The notes below the pieces were generated by a model, which did no database searches, had not been told where the DNA came from, and was given only the letters and a program-made list of their open reading frames with translations. Both the position numbers and the translations under genes were made by a program. 64,000 nucleotides of DNA from Athripsodes cinereus (taxonomy: Eukaryota; Arthropoda; Insecta; Trichoptera; Leptoceridae): contig OX388321.1 in assembly GCA_947579605.1 (NCBI GenBank), forward strand, positions 17,351,614-17,415,613, given 5' to 3'. This document shows, piece by piece, positions 35,446 to 46,979 of this stretch. Positions within the stretch are counted from its first letter, which is position 1, and the number at the start of each line of letters is the position of its first letter.

Positions 35446-35659
35446 CAGGAGTTCCTTCTCTTGATACAATCTTAAAATACGATCCTGTCTTGATCTTAAT
35501 CATACAACGCGCGAAGTGATCATAGTCAAAAATATGGGCATACTAATCTCGCTCGGTAGTGGTAGCGCGGTATTTTTGAATATAGTCCTTTCGCGCGTCA
35601 TGTGGTTAAGATCAAAGCAAGATTGAGATCGTATTTAGATTGTGTCAAGAGTAACCCTG
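35446..35659. mobile_element. CAGGG-type foldback element, diverged subfamily
   Basis: Arms pair through 'cttgatcttaatcatacaac' / 'gtggttaagatcaaagcaag' and 'cgcgcgaagtgatcatagtc' / 'atatagtcctttcgcgcg'. The flanks are CTG/CTG. It shares subfamily bases with 19305-19823 (e.g. 'gatcgtatttagattgtg'). Confidence 0.8.
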
Positions 35660-35689
35660 CTGGTCAACATACTGTAATTCAACTAGGTT

Positions 35690-35855
35690 GAAATCGTATT
35701 TTTAAAAAGCAAAAATCATACTATAAATTCAGCGATGAGGTGTGCCACTCAACCTGAATGCCTTACATTTTGTTTGCACGGAGAGGAAAAACTTGTAAGT
35801 TAATTCATGTGGTTGGTCTGCTGACTACCCCACTTGTGGGACATTCCGTAACGGT
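35690..35855 (-). repeat. Family A (reverse), left half
   Basis: 'agcgatgaggtgtgccactc', 'tttgcacggagaggaaaaac', 'tggtctgctgactaccccac', 'ttgtgggacattccgtaacg'. Confidence 0.75.
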
Positions 35856-35930
35856 ATTATCATCATCATCATAAGCTCGACAGCCCTGGGGGCCTTGGCT
35901 GAATCCAGAAGTCTCTTCCCCTCTCGTCTG

Positions 35931-36132
35931 CAGGGTTACGCTTGACAAAACTAAACACGATCTTAATCTAGTCTTGATTTTGATCATACGATGCACGAAG
36001 GGACTATGGTCAAAAATACCGCGCTACCGCAAACGCGCGATCGGTTTGCGTGTATTTTTGGCCAATAGTCACTTCGTGCGTCGTATGATCAAGAGATTAA
36101 GATCGTGTTTAGTTTCGTCAAGAGTAGCCCTG
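35931..36132. mobile_element. CAGGG-type foldback MITE
   Basis: Same structure as 24145-24355, with CTG flanks on both sides. The right arm lacks one 'atcaagatc' block, so the arms differ slightly in length. It lies about 270 bp from the older copy at 35446-35659. Confidence 0.9.
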
Positions 36133-36353
36133 CTGTCCATTGTTTTTGATCGTTTTGATTCCGTGATGGTAAAGTATAGCAAAAATAATATTTTCGAAGA
36201 AAACGTGATTTGCGCACTTTTTCGTTGGATAGTTATTTCAAAACTGCTTAAAATTGAACAATGTTAACGACATCAAACAATAATATGTTTTAATTTTCCA
36301 AAAGAAGAAACTTAATGAGGTAATTGAATAAAACGCAACCTAGGTTGTTTATA

Positions 36354-36492
36354 AAAAGGTATATGTTACCTTGATACGACTACTTATATTTCCTTAAAAG
36401 GTATATGTTACCTTGATACGACTACTTATATTTCCTTAAAAGGTATATGTTACCTTGATACGACTACTTATATTTCCTTAAAAGGTATGTGT
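36354..36492. repeat. 42-bp minisatellite, 3 identical copies plus a partial
   Basis: 'ggtatatgttaccttgatac' starts at 36358, 36400 and 36442 with no mismatch between units; a partial fourth begins at 36484 (ggtatgtg). The unit ends 'acttatatttccttaaaa'. Confidence 0.95.
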
Positions 36493-36494
36493 TT

Positions 36495-37755
36495 AGTAGA
36501 GGTAGGTATAGTTTGTATCAAGTAATTACCTATTTTGTGATGGGGAAATCTTTCCACGTAGGAAGATATCCGCTCGCTTACTTTACTTTCAGTTTAGGAT
36601 GGTAATGAGAATTTTCCTGATGTAACCGGTTACTTTCAGAAACATGAGTAGATCCTATATACATAATTATAATAGGTACCTTTATACTTCAGCTTATCTT
36701 CATATTGAATCCTTGATCGAGGTTTAGAGTTACGTACTTTTGTAGAACAGAATACCGAAAATCTTGAAAGTTAAGGAAATTATGATCTCTAGCCTCAATT
36801 ATTTTCGTAATAATTTACTTTGAGTTATTAGACTATTTTCACTGAGTGACATAAACCTTTCAATAACTCGAAATGCAACTTAGAATCTTTACAACTCGAT
36901 GTTTCTGCCTGTTTTACAGGTAATCAAAAACTATTTAATTCTTACAAGTTGTACAAACTATTATTCGTCAAATCTGTAAAGATTTTTAGCCATCCTTTGA
37001 AATAAGAATATTCATTATAATATCTACAATATTAGTTGATAATATACCTAAGCTTATGGATAAGAAATATTTATATTAGATTTGTGGAAAAAAATAGATT
37101 AAGAAATATTGTCAAACTGGTTCGTCTTTTTAGAACATTCATATCAAATTAGATTTATTTTTGTAATTTTAACACCAATGGCTGATTATAAATTTATAAA
37201 TATGTATTGTATTTCTGTAACTTGCAGCTTATACCGTAAAATATGTAGTAAATAATATTATGTTACTAGGCAGTAAATCAAATACAACAATTATATTGAA
37301 CTCATTAAATAGATCGAAGTATGAAGAAAATAAAATCAAACTGTTCTATTTTGCCTTAATAAACATTTGAGTATTATTGGTGTTTGTTTTTTCTACATAT
37401 GTTCCATCTCAGAATTTGTATATTTTTGAGTGTAAGTGAATTGTCGATATATAAAATAACATAATTGACACAGCTGGACCTAAATGAACTTTTCGTTTAT
37501 TCGCCTATAAAGTTTCTTCGGGAACACTGGATAGAAGTGATCATTTCTCTGTCTTTTTTCCACACATCCTTTTCTATTAAAGATAAGCGTTTTAAATAAA
37601 AAATTAACGCATATTAAATTCAACATATTGCTTAGTTCATCAATCATAAATTTAAATAAGTTCGTTATATATGTTTTGAAAAATTTATTAATTATAAATT
37701 GTTTAACTAGATTTGGGCACATTGCGCAGAATGATAAAACCAATCAGGCATTTCG
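36495..37755. other. AT-rich non-coding DNA
   Basis: The ORF at 37480-37743 (minus) has no recognisable domain. No repeat identified. Confidence 0.35.
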
Positions 37756-37758
37756 ATT

Positions 37759-37925
37759 GGCTGCGTCCAGATAGTAGGATGCGAACGTCAATCAATCATC
37801 AATCTTACCGTCCTTATACGAACTACGAATGCATTCATTAAAATATTTCTTCGGAAAATGTTCAAAATTGTCACTGAATGATTGAAGATTGATGATTGAT
37901 TGACGTTTGAAAACCATGTTTACAC
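37759..37925. mobile_element. GCGAACGTCAATC-type foldback element, diverged
   Basis: 'gcgaacgtcaatcaatcatc' 'aatctt' pairs with 'gaagattgatgattgattga' 'cg', and 'gcattcattaaaatatttct' 'tcgg' is shared with the 58831-59082 copy. The left end 'ggctgcgtccagatagtagg' resembles that copy's terminus. Confidence 0.75.
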
Positions 37926-37929
37926 AATG

Positions 37930-38625
37930 CTACAGCAAAATATAATGAGAAGAAGTGAGTAAAGCGTCCCAACGTTTACGAAATGGCTCTAAGCAACCTT
38001 CTCTAAACTAATCTTATTTGCAGAGTGTATGGGTAAAGTTTATACTTTAAGCTTAAATTTTTACTCTTGATGTTTGAAAATGACACTTTTTTCATTATTA
38101 TTTGGCTTGGGTTATCTAGAGATTGAGTGTTTGAGCCAGTGTAAAAGTTCGCTAAAATGTTTAATACTTACTTATTCAAACTTTGCAGTGAGCGACATAC
38201 AAATTAGTTATATTATCCATTATATATGTATTATACATGGTTCACTGACATTTTAATACATTCAATTTAAATGTCTTTATTCATATAGTAGGTCAAATAT
38301 ACTATAATAGTACCTAGTTGTTTTAAATTTCCAGTGTAACGTTTTATACAAAAATATGCATATAGCTTTAACTTGTTCTTTTTCGTGAACAACTTATCTT
38401 TCTGTACAAGGACAACATCTTCTATTCGAGAAAATATTTTAATTTTTGTATTGTGTGTAGTCAAATGAAAATGTTCTTATTTTTTATTTATTTTAATAGA
38501 TACAACAGCTTTAACAATGAATAATACAATAATATACATTTAATATTTGTTTGTTATTTTTTATATTAATTTACTAACTTATTAATTAATTTGCAAAAAA
38601 TGCTCGGACACACGCTTATATTAAT
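37930..38625. other. AT-rich non-coding DNA
   Basis: No feature recognised. Confidence 0.35.
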
Positions 38626-38629
38626 GATT

Positions 38630-38722
38630 TTTTTTATCATCATCATCATCATCGCCCTCAACGCTCCTCTCGGGAGCACAGCCCAGAAACTTGCCTCCTC
38701 CATTTAGAGCGACTCTGCGTTA
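38630..38722 (+). repeat. Family C dispersed repeat with (atc)n
   Basis: (atc)n followed by 'gccctcaacgctcctctcgg' 'gagcacagcccagaaacttg' 'cctcctccat'; the same block is at 57118-57170. Confidence 0.7.
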
Positions 38723-39320
38723 ATTTTTTTATACTTAGTACCTACTTATATGTTTGTTTGTAATCAGATATGCTATTTTTCTATAAAAACTAACACATTT
38801 ATTATTTTAAATACAAATTATTAAAATAATTTAAATTTAAATATGTAAATTATTTTAAATTTTGAAGAGCAAGAAAGCTGCACATGGTTTTTTAAAAAAT
38901 AAAATAATTATCATTTTCTATCTCTCTGCCACAATTTCTCAAAAATACTCAGATATTTTATGAAGTTAACGAACGGAAAAGTATTTTTATTTAAAATTGT
39001 ATTATTAAGACTAGTCATAAATTTTATGTAAAATATATTAAATTGGTCGACCCAGTTTTACAATACACTGTTCATTAAAGGACTAATCAGAGCGTATTAA
39101 GGAATAGCTCGAAAAGGGATCTATCGATTGCCATAATATTTCTCTCTATGTGGAAAAGGCGTGTTGCAAGGATTATGTTTCCGTTGAGTAAATATATTGG
39201 CGCCACAAAAAATATAATACATTTAGATTTGAATCTCGACCTGTCCTCTATGTACCTACTATTGTTTAGAATATTATGTTAATACCTACAGCGTTGAAAG
39301 TACAATAGTACCGACTCATT

Positions 39321-40467
39321 AATTGTGTCGCCGAGTTACGAAATCCGCTATAACGCATTTTCACGAAAATTGAATTATATATGTCGTTGAATTCATAATT
39401 CAATATTTCAATTGTTTCTTTCAAAACACTCACTAATTATACAAAAAAAATGATGAGAAAAGAATCCCTTTAAGTATCTTTTAATATCCTCTATAACTCA
39501 ACCGACCGATAGGATTTATTTTTATGTATACATACAAAATGAAAAGTTTTCCCTTTGAATATTGAATCATTGCTGAGTTTGACATCCGATACAATCCATT
39601 TGTCCCTTCTCAAATCGATAAAAGCAAATTTTATTATTCTCTAATAACTATCTTCTCCCTGACGATTCTATAACATTTAGAGACTGTTTTTGGCACAAAT
39701 CACCCTTGTAGGATGCTATGTCATAAATGAAAGAAAAAATCTATTACTGGTTGAGTTATTAAGAAGTGGAATACCGTTGTTTACGCTTCTTTCAATTTAT
39801 CCAAATATAAAAAGACATTTTAAACATATTTAATATAAACAAAAACACTGTTTACTTTTCATTATTGATTTAATACTCGAGTACTTTCGTCAAGTTAGCT
39901 TGACATTTGTAAGCGAACTAATATAATTTTTTTTCAATGTCACGTGCAAGAAAAAATATTTATTATTTATTTATTTATTCTTTTTGCACATCATCATTAT
40001 ATAACAGTGTTAACAAAACAATATAAAATTTAAAAAACTAGGACGATGTGCAGTGGCGAGATTATCACTATAAAGTGATTTCTTCCATCTAACCACGTTA
40101 TGTAGGTACTTAAAAATAGAAAGGAAGGGGTAAGGAAGTAGGAGGAGTTAAGACAATGGTGGATGAGTAATTGGTTTTAACAATGGTGATGAATGGGGTA
40201 TTTGTATATTTACAATATTTTAAATATATTTTAATACATATTTCTAATGTTTCCAGAGCAATTAATTTTCTATATCGGCTTTCTGAATGAATCTTTACAT
40301 TATTCATATCAAAATAATTGTTGTAACAATCTTATAATTAAAAAAAAATATTTGACTTCAGGAAAGTACGTTTAATACTTGTATTCAATACTTGTAATAA
40401 TTGTTTTCAAATTTCTCCGAATCACAAAAATGTGTTATAGCGGATTTCGAAACTCAGCGACACAATT
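39321..40467. mobile_element. Unclassified DNA transposon with ~43-bp TIRs
   Basis: The left end AATTGTGTCGCCGAGTTACG and the right-end complement AATTGTGTCGCTGAGTTTCG continue together through 'aaatccgctataac' for about 43 bp with few mismatches. The 1.15-kb interior has no transposase and includes a family-E LINE tail (39955-40095). Flanks show no clear duplication; TTAA occurs at the left end only. Confidence 0.75.
39955..40095 (-). repeat. LINE 3'-UTR-type repeat (family E, minus)
   Basis: 'tttatttatttattcttttt' tail, then 'gtggcgagattatcactata' 'aagtgatttcttccatctaa'. Nested in the TIR element 39321-40467. Confidence 0.5.
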
Positions 40468-41101
40468 GCTACGTGTACCTGTGATGATACTTAATACTAT
40501 TTAATAACAGGTAAAATGTACATACTCGTTGTTTTAATATTAATAGGTAGTAATATTGACCTTCGTGAGAAGAGGTACTTAGATGTATTGTAGTGTATCT
40601 AGGAAGGTCTTTACATTATTATATGTACTTGTTATTGTGATACATATATTATAGATAGTGTTAAACACGTGTGCTGTTATTATTATGTGCCTACTGTTTA
40701 AATAACTATTCGCGAATCTCTGCATTACGATTATAGAAATTACTTACCTATTGTTTTGAACGGTTTGTAATTGTATTTGCGACAAATAGAAAACAAAATT
40801 CAATTACAATATACTTCGCGTATGTTATAGTTTTGCTAATATTCGTAACACCTCACGTATAAGATATTAACATCGACAAGGTATGCCAATGAACTGTACT
40901 GATTGTTTAAATTTTCATCATTCTAGTTATAGTTCTTCTAGTTCTAATTCTAACATTCTAGTTCATTATTACATCCAGTAAGTCTATTTGCTACCCAACT
41001 AGTGAGAAATGTGGTGAGGTTATTGGGAGATTATGGAAGATATTATGACACCAAATGAAACTAATAAATGAAAATATAATATTCTAATACCTATATAATT
41101 C

Positions 41102-41399
41102 TCCTGTTACGGTGTTTGTAATCATACTCCTCCGAAACGGCTCGATCGATTTTGATGAAATTTTGTGTGCTTATCGGGTAGGTCTGAGAATCGGCCATCA
41201 TCTATTTTTCATACCCCTAAAAGTTAAGGGTGGTTTATTTTTTGGACAATTTTTTTTATTTTTATTTTTTATGGTGTGGCATTAAAAATTCATACAGCTC
41301 TAAAGTTTCACCCTTCTACCATCAACCCCTATTTTTTAATAGCGATATTAGTGTATGGCATAATGTATATGGTAAAACAACGTTTGCCGGGTCAGCTAG
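41102..41399 (+). mobile_element. Non-autonomous Helitron
   Basis: It starts TCCTGTTACGGTGTTTGTAA and ends GCCGGGTCAGCTAG followed by T. About 298 bp, collinear with 10726-11026, with an internal difference around 'aagggtggtttattttttgg'. Confidence 0.8.
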
Positions 41400-41569
41400 T
41401 ATATTTATAAAATGAATGGTAAATAACTTGATGTTTAAAGCTTTGGATTTTCAGTTTCACCTTTAAGACACCACTTTGTCATTTGTTTTGTTCGTGGTGT
41501 GTATTTGGGTTTTAATTAGTTACATATTAATAATGACTACGATTTTGATAATTTTATTATTGTGTTTTC

Positions 41570-41725
41570 GTAAAACCTCACGAATAAGACAATTATCATT
41601 TATAATTCAGCGATAAGGCATTCCACCCGTCTTGCATCTCTTGTTTTTTATTGGCACGGAGAGGAAAATCTGCGTGTTTATTACTTGTAGTTACTCCGTT
41701 GAATACCCAACTTGTGGAATATGTT
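41570..41725 (-). repeat. Family A (reverse)
   Basis: 'attcagcgataaggcattcc' 'acccgtcttgca', 'ttggcacggagaggaaaatc', 'aatacccaacttgtggaata'. Confidence 0.7.
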
Positions 41726-42500
41726 TATTTAACTTTAAAAAAAGTGATAAGTATAGAAGTAAGAGGGAAATCAACTCCCTCTATGAAAGTTACCATTCAG
41801 TGGGCGTGTACCTAGGCAATAAAATTATATTTTTGAAAAAAAAAATCAGAAAAATATTTTACTTTTTCTACAAACTTATATGAATAGATTAAAGTATTTT
41901 TTAAACTATATTTAAGAAGTTTTTTCAATCCTTTAGCGATGGCGAGATTAAAGTTATTAAAATTATATAATTACATATATGTATTATATAATTAAGATTT
42001 AAATTTTACTAACTGTGAATAATATCATTCTGTTACCCACTTATGTACGAACATACTCATAATATACAAATGTTAAGTGAATTCGTTATGGTTTTGTTTT
42101 AATTTAATTGAGATACATGTTTTTGCAAATCATCATTATCGTGTTTGAGATAACATCGCTGATTGATTACTAATAATTATATGCCCATAGCGAATGCCAA
42201 TCTTAGCCTAAGATGTATGTTGGTTTGATGTTGTTTGCATGGATATATTTTGAATTATATACATACGAGTATATATAGTAACATAATACCAATTAACTAT
42301 ATCGACTGTCCAGTTCTATAGCTCTACAAGTAGAAATGTCTTATATTCGAGAAATCGTCATTTTTGTAATTTTATATCATGCTTTAAAAACACAACAGAA
42401 AGTTAAATAAACTATTTCATAATCGTACTGTTAGAGGCATTATGTTTTCTTTGTTCCGTTTAATACTTAAACAAATCGAAATAATTATTTGTGGAATTGA
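41726..42500. other. AT-rich non-coding DNA
   Basis: No feature recognised. Confidence 0.35.
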
Positions 42501-42511
42501 AAATACATAAA

Positions 42512-42785
42512 TCTATATAAATAAAAATGAATTAACCATGTATATTCCCCCATAACTTGAGAACGGCTGAACCTCTTTGGCTGATTCTTTTTTTGTTGTG
42601 TTCGTAATTATCAGGAGACGGTTTGCATCAAAGAGTTTTTTTGAAAAATTCCATGGAAAAGTCGGAAATTTGCATTGTTATTTTTGTATGAAAGTGACGT
42701 TTGTATGACAGTTCAGCTGTCAAGTGTTGCCATAACGAAATTTTTTATGAAATTCACCCTGGTGACGCCGGGTAGGAACATCTAG
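42512..42785 (+). mobile_element. Non-autonomous Helitron, second family
   Basis: It begins TCTATATAAATAAAAATGAA after an A and ends CCGGGTAGGAACATCTAG before a T, the A^T insertion rule of Helitrons. The block 'gagaacggctgaacctcttt' is typical of a widespread lepidopteran family. 274 bp, no ORF. Confidence 0.8.
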
Positions 42786-43849
42786 TTATTTATTTAAAGG
42801 GAAATGTATATTTCTTATAGTTATTTGTTTGTGAAATGATAGAGTGGAGTTGATTATATGTATTAGCAATTAAATCAATATTTGGTGTTGTAGAGTTGTG
42901 GAACTAGACAGTCGATAATATATTCGTTTGAAAATTACATGGACCTACCTACACAGAAGACAACAACAAAATTATAAACAAAAACACAGGACACCTGTTG
43001 GATTTTTCTGCTTCTCTTGTAATACTAATCAGGTAAATCAGGCGGAAATAATTAAATACAAGATCTCTTATTAGCAAGTCTGAGTATTTACCACCTACGG
43101 CTCACCTTGTATTAAGATGGTAATTTTTTGTAATATTTATAAATCTGTATTTTATATTCAAAAAATCAATTTTATCGCTTAATTAAATTACATTAATTTT
43201 AATTAGGGTAACGTATACAGTAACTGGCCTGTGACAGTAACTGGCCACCTATCCCGTATTTAAAAAAAAATAAGGTATTGTACAATGGTATGTGTTTAAA
43301 TATTTGTTTATGTGGTACCACTGTTTGTTTGTTATATGTAAAAGTCAATTTCAAGTCGTTTTACCGCCATTTCTCGTATCGTTTGGCGAATGTTTGTATG
43401 CCGTTCTACTGTAGCAAGTTTTTTGGTGATTTGCTTAAGAAATTGATAAGGATTGTGCCTCATTTTGAAGGTTGGTATCTCAATTGTTTTATTATGGATT
43501 TGTGATAACAGGCAAATTATATTGTTGTAAAAACCTCCTTAAATATTGTAATGTACATTACGATCAAAGTTTAATGTTGATAATTCAGAAAAGTGGGGTG
43601 GCTAGTTACTGTACATGAAAATATTAAATTACACAATAACTGGCCATGGGGGCCAGTTGCTATGCTTTTCTGTTTTAATGAAAAATGATGTAAATTATTC
43701 TTTATATAACAAGAGCTTAAGGTACTGTGTCGTTTGACAAATTTTGGACAAATTTCGTTCATGCTATACAGAAACTGGCCCAGGTGGCCAGTAACTGATT
43801 TTTGAGTGGCCAGTTATTGGTTCTGTTTTTCTCTTTAGGATCGAAATGA

Positions 43850-45489
43850 CTTGAAAACGCCAGTAATCTGAAGATGCTATGAGAAATGCATTTAAAATGG
43901 AAAGTCCATTAGAGAGAAAGCCAAAAAATATGGCTTACACAGGAGCAGCATCCAATTTAAACTTAAAAATCCCAATACAAAATTTTAATCTGGCTCAGAC
44001 CCAATTTAAATAAATGAAGAGGAGGCAAATTTGGAAAACCGGGTTCTGATTTTAGCGAAATACGGGTTTCCCAGAAAGAAAGCGGACATTTAAGTTTGCG
44101 TGGAACAATTCCTTAAGAAGAATCCAGGAAAAACCTCTTTTATTGACAATAACCCTGGAAATGGATGGTATAGGGCTTTTTTTAGAGTCATTCTACCATC
44201 ATTGAACGCACGGTTAAAGGAGTAACACATGCCAGTGGTTGCGTTAGTGAAGTCAATATCGGATCATGGTTTACAGAAATTAAAAATACATCAAAAATCA
44301 TGCACTGCAAGAAATTATTGATGAGCCCAGTAGAATTTTCATCGGTGAAGAAACAAATTTTCAGAATGGTCCGAAGAGCGGGAAGGTGTTGGCAATGAAA
44401 GAAATAAAGAATGTTTTTGACATCAGACAATCAACTAAAGAGAATATTACTGTGATGTTTTCGTTTTAAGTACAAGGAAATGTGTGTATACCTTTGGTAA
44501 TATTTTCTACCCAAAGAAAACCAGATAAGATTGCAAATACCGTACCAGATACATGGGAGATCGGAAGCAGTGACAATGGTTGGGTGACGGCCCAAGTTTT
44601 TTACAAATACATATATAATAAGTTACAATCCATTGGATTGGTCTGCAACGAGTTTGGATTTTCTTCTCCATTCCTCCCTATTCTCAGCCAGTCTTTTCAG
44701 CTCTACGTATGAGTATGAGCCACAGTTCATGTCCCTCTTCAGTTGGTCAATATACGCATCTTTTGGACGGCCTCTGCCATTTTTGCCCTTGGTCTTACCC
44801 TCCGCGATAGCGATAAGCAGTCCTGGGTGCCTGATGATGCGGCCAATACAGTTAGCTCGTTGTTGGCTGATTCTCTTAAGAACTTGCCTTTTTTCGCCTG
44901 CCCTGGTTAACACTTTTTCGTTTTCGACGTGTTCCAACCAATGGATTTTCAGCATGCGTCTGTAGCACCACATCTCAAAGGCCGCCAACCGTCCGCTTTC
45001 ACTCTTACTGATGGTCCATGTCTCACAACCATAAAGCAGAATGCTACATAGCAAATGTTTTAAAAAAAAAATCTTATCAATTAAGGAATAATATTTCCGA
45101 TCGTTTACTTCGTCGATGGCCATAAAACCCATTTAACCCTAGAAGTCAGTGAGCTATGTTCACAGTTAGCGATACATCTTGTTGCATTTTACCCTAACGC
45201 AACGAAAATACTACAACCAGCAGATGTAGCTGCATTTCGCCCAATTTAAACGAGATGGAAAAAAGCTGTAAGAGAATGGTACTCCAACAACAATTACAGT
45301 TTGAATCTAAATAAATCGCATGTTGGTCCCATTCTCAAAAAAGTTCTGGAAGCCACAGTTAAAGAAGAAACTCTCAGAAATGGATTCAAAGCAGCCGGGT
45401 TATACCCATTCAACCCAGATAATATTGACTTTTCCAAATGCCTGAATACCAATAATTGTCAAGATGATGCTTCAACACCAGTGTCTTAA
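43850..45489 (+). pseudogene. Decayed pogo/Tigger-like DDE transposase, split by a LINE
   Basis: The family cuts and pastes its own element using an N-terminal helix-turn-helix and a DDE/D nuclease. Here the N-terminal part is frameshifted (43880-44110). A middle part reads in pieces: AKYGFPRKKAD, FLKKNPGKTSFID, GNGWYRAF, GVTHASGCVSEVNIGSWFTE, SRIFIGEETNFQ, and IGSSDNGWVTAQVFYKYI ending near 44615. After the LINE it resumes at about 45075 with IIFPIVYFVDGHKTHLTLEV, YPNATKILQPADVAAFRPI, an in-frame TAA, then TRWKKAVREWYSNNN and AAGLYPFNPDNIDFSKCL, stopping at 45489. The DGHKTH and QPADV acidic residues are present; the first site reads GEETN, where related proteins, from memory, have GDETN. 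Not functional. Confidence 0.85.
44610..45060 (-). mobile_element. 5'-truncated RTE-like LINE nested in the pogo transposase
   Basis: On the minus strand it encodes LLYGCETWTISKSESGRL, AAFEMWCYRRMLKIHWLEHV, GRIIRHPGLL, GKTKGKNGRGRPKDAY and REEWRRKSKLVADQSNG, the region after the reverse-transcriptase core. The host transposase frame resumes directly next to both ends, fixing the limits to within about 15 bp. Its last ~130 bp recurs at 60126-60256. Confidence 0.88.
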
Positions 45490-45939
45490 TGTATTCAACA
45501 AATTAATGACTTTCTATGGCTTCAGCCATATTGAATTGAGCCAGACAATGATGAATTATTTAATAATGTTCAAAAATCTTTAAAAACATATGAGTATTTG
45601 ATATTCCTTTGTTTTTCTTTTATATTTACAATTGATTTGTAGCTTTTTGTTACTTTTTGAATTTGAAATATATAAATGGCCAGTTACTGTACATATTCTG
45701 GCCAGTTACTAAATTTTAGGGCCAGTTACTGTACTTTTTTGTATGTTTTCGTTCAATGTCTAATAAATTTTTATTCAATAAGACAAACAATTTCAATTCT
45801 ACCCTAACTAGTTATTGAAAGATCAAACTTGTTTAATTTAATAAATTAATAACTCTAGTGCAAATTATTTAGAAAATATAAGCCAATATTTCTGCGTGAT
45901 CCCTTAAAGGGCCAGTTACTATATACGTCACCCTACTTA

Positions 45940-46800
45940 TAAATAAAATATGAAAATATATTAATTGAATTCTATTAAATTTCCACTTATTTAGGATTGA
46001 CACCGAACGTTTTCTCCTATACTTGTAGGCATCTTCGGAAAAACTTTTGAATTATAAATTACATTAATGTAAAATATTAAGTATTATGTATTTCGTGCGT
46101 TACAATGTTGAAGAATTTAGTCGTAGAAACGACACGAAAAAAGATTAAGCTTACGGTATCCTGAAAAACAAGTATGTTAAACAAATTGTTATACAGTATT
46201 ACTTTTTAAAACATCCATCACTTAGAACTAAACTTTACTAAAGTATGTGTACGAGGAATTGATGACTTGCAGTTGAAACTTTTTGGTTGGTATTTTCTGT
46301 GATAATTTCGTTATGAGTTTATTCCTTCTTCAATGGTGAGAAGTAAATTATTATTCGTTTTGATTGAGTGATTTGCCATAAATGTAATACAAAAACTTTT
46401 TTTTATCTTTTGAATGGTAGCCTAAAACAATAAGCATAGTGATCAACGTGATTAGTGAAGGTAGTAATTTAGTTAAGTATGCTTCTGTTAGGTACGATTA
46501 TGGATACGATTTCGACCGGAAAAATAAAGATACGATTCAATGAACACCAGGTGATGATGTATCAAATCTTCTTAAATTACACATAGAGATTTATAGATTC
46601 TTGTAGTATAAACTTAAAACTCTTTCATCTTCGTTGTAGTCCTTGATAGAATATAATCATCCATATATTGTTGATTCTTCTCATTATCTCAGAAACTAAG
46701 TAAATTTTTTTTCCCAATATTATAATATATTGGCTTCAATTATTTTAATTAGAGATATTTATTTATTGTATAATGAAAAAATAGTATAACTTATACCTCG
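45940..46800. other. AT-rich non-coding DNA
   Basis: No feature recognised. Confidence 0.35.
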
Positions 46801-46804
46801 TAAT

Positions 46805-46975
46805 TTTTTTTTTTTTAAAAGATATATCTGGGTTTTGTTATAAACCCAAATATAACCTTATTTCACAGTAAGCTAAAAGCTTGTGTCGTGAAAGGGGAGT
46901 CTGCCGGCACCCGGGATCGAACCACGGTCTCTTTGTTCACGAGGCCGAGACTCTACCCCCAGGCTACCGACGTAC
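46805..46975 (-). repeat. tRNA-derived SINE (minus), with intact tRNA-like head
   Basis: The complement begins GTACGTCGGTAGCCTGGGGG (A-box region) and has GTGGTTCGATCCCGGGTGCC (B box), then 'ctttcacgacacaagctttt', 'gggtttataacaaaacccag' and a poly-A tail. Related copies: 14773-14932, 27180-27215, 54200-54300 and 56945-57060. Confidence 0.88.
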
Positions 46976-46979
46976 TCAA

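Larger units (their letters stand above)
43206..45933 (+). mobile_element. pogo/Tigger-like DNA transposon (IS630-Tc1-mariner superfamily)
   Basis: The ends GGGTAACGTATACAGTAACT and (complement) GGGTGACGTATATAGTAACT are inverted repeats, with TA on both sides (43204-43205, 45934-45935), the target duplication of this superfamily. Both non-coding ends carry many copies of GGCCAGTTACTG in both orientations. Inside is a decayed DDE transposase, split by an RTE-like LINE at about 44610-45060. Length without the LINE is about 2.28 kb. Confidence 0.9.

Noticed and set aside
38640..38655. (atc)n run as part of a CRISPR-like or regulatory array
   Set aside because: It is a simple microsatellite at the edge of family C; no spaced direct repeats exist in the window.
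43278..43505. 75-codon ORF near the left end of the pogo-like element
   Set aside because: It lies in the subterminal non-coding part, lacks helix-turn-helix or DDE similarity and is biased in composition.
44633..44965. Plus-strand 110-codon ORF
   Set aside because: It is antisense to the nested LINE coding region and has no domain of its own.
46905..46975. Possible tRNA gene (minus)
   Set aside because: It continues into a SINE body and poly-A tail, and a truncated relative is at 14773-14932.
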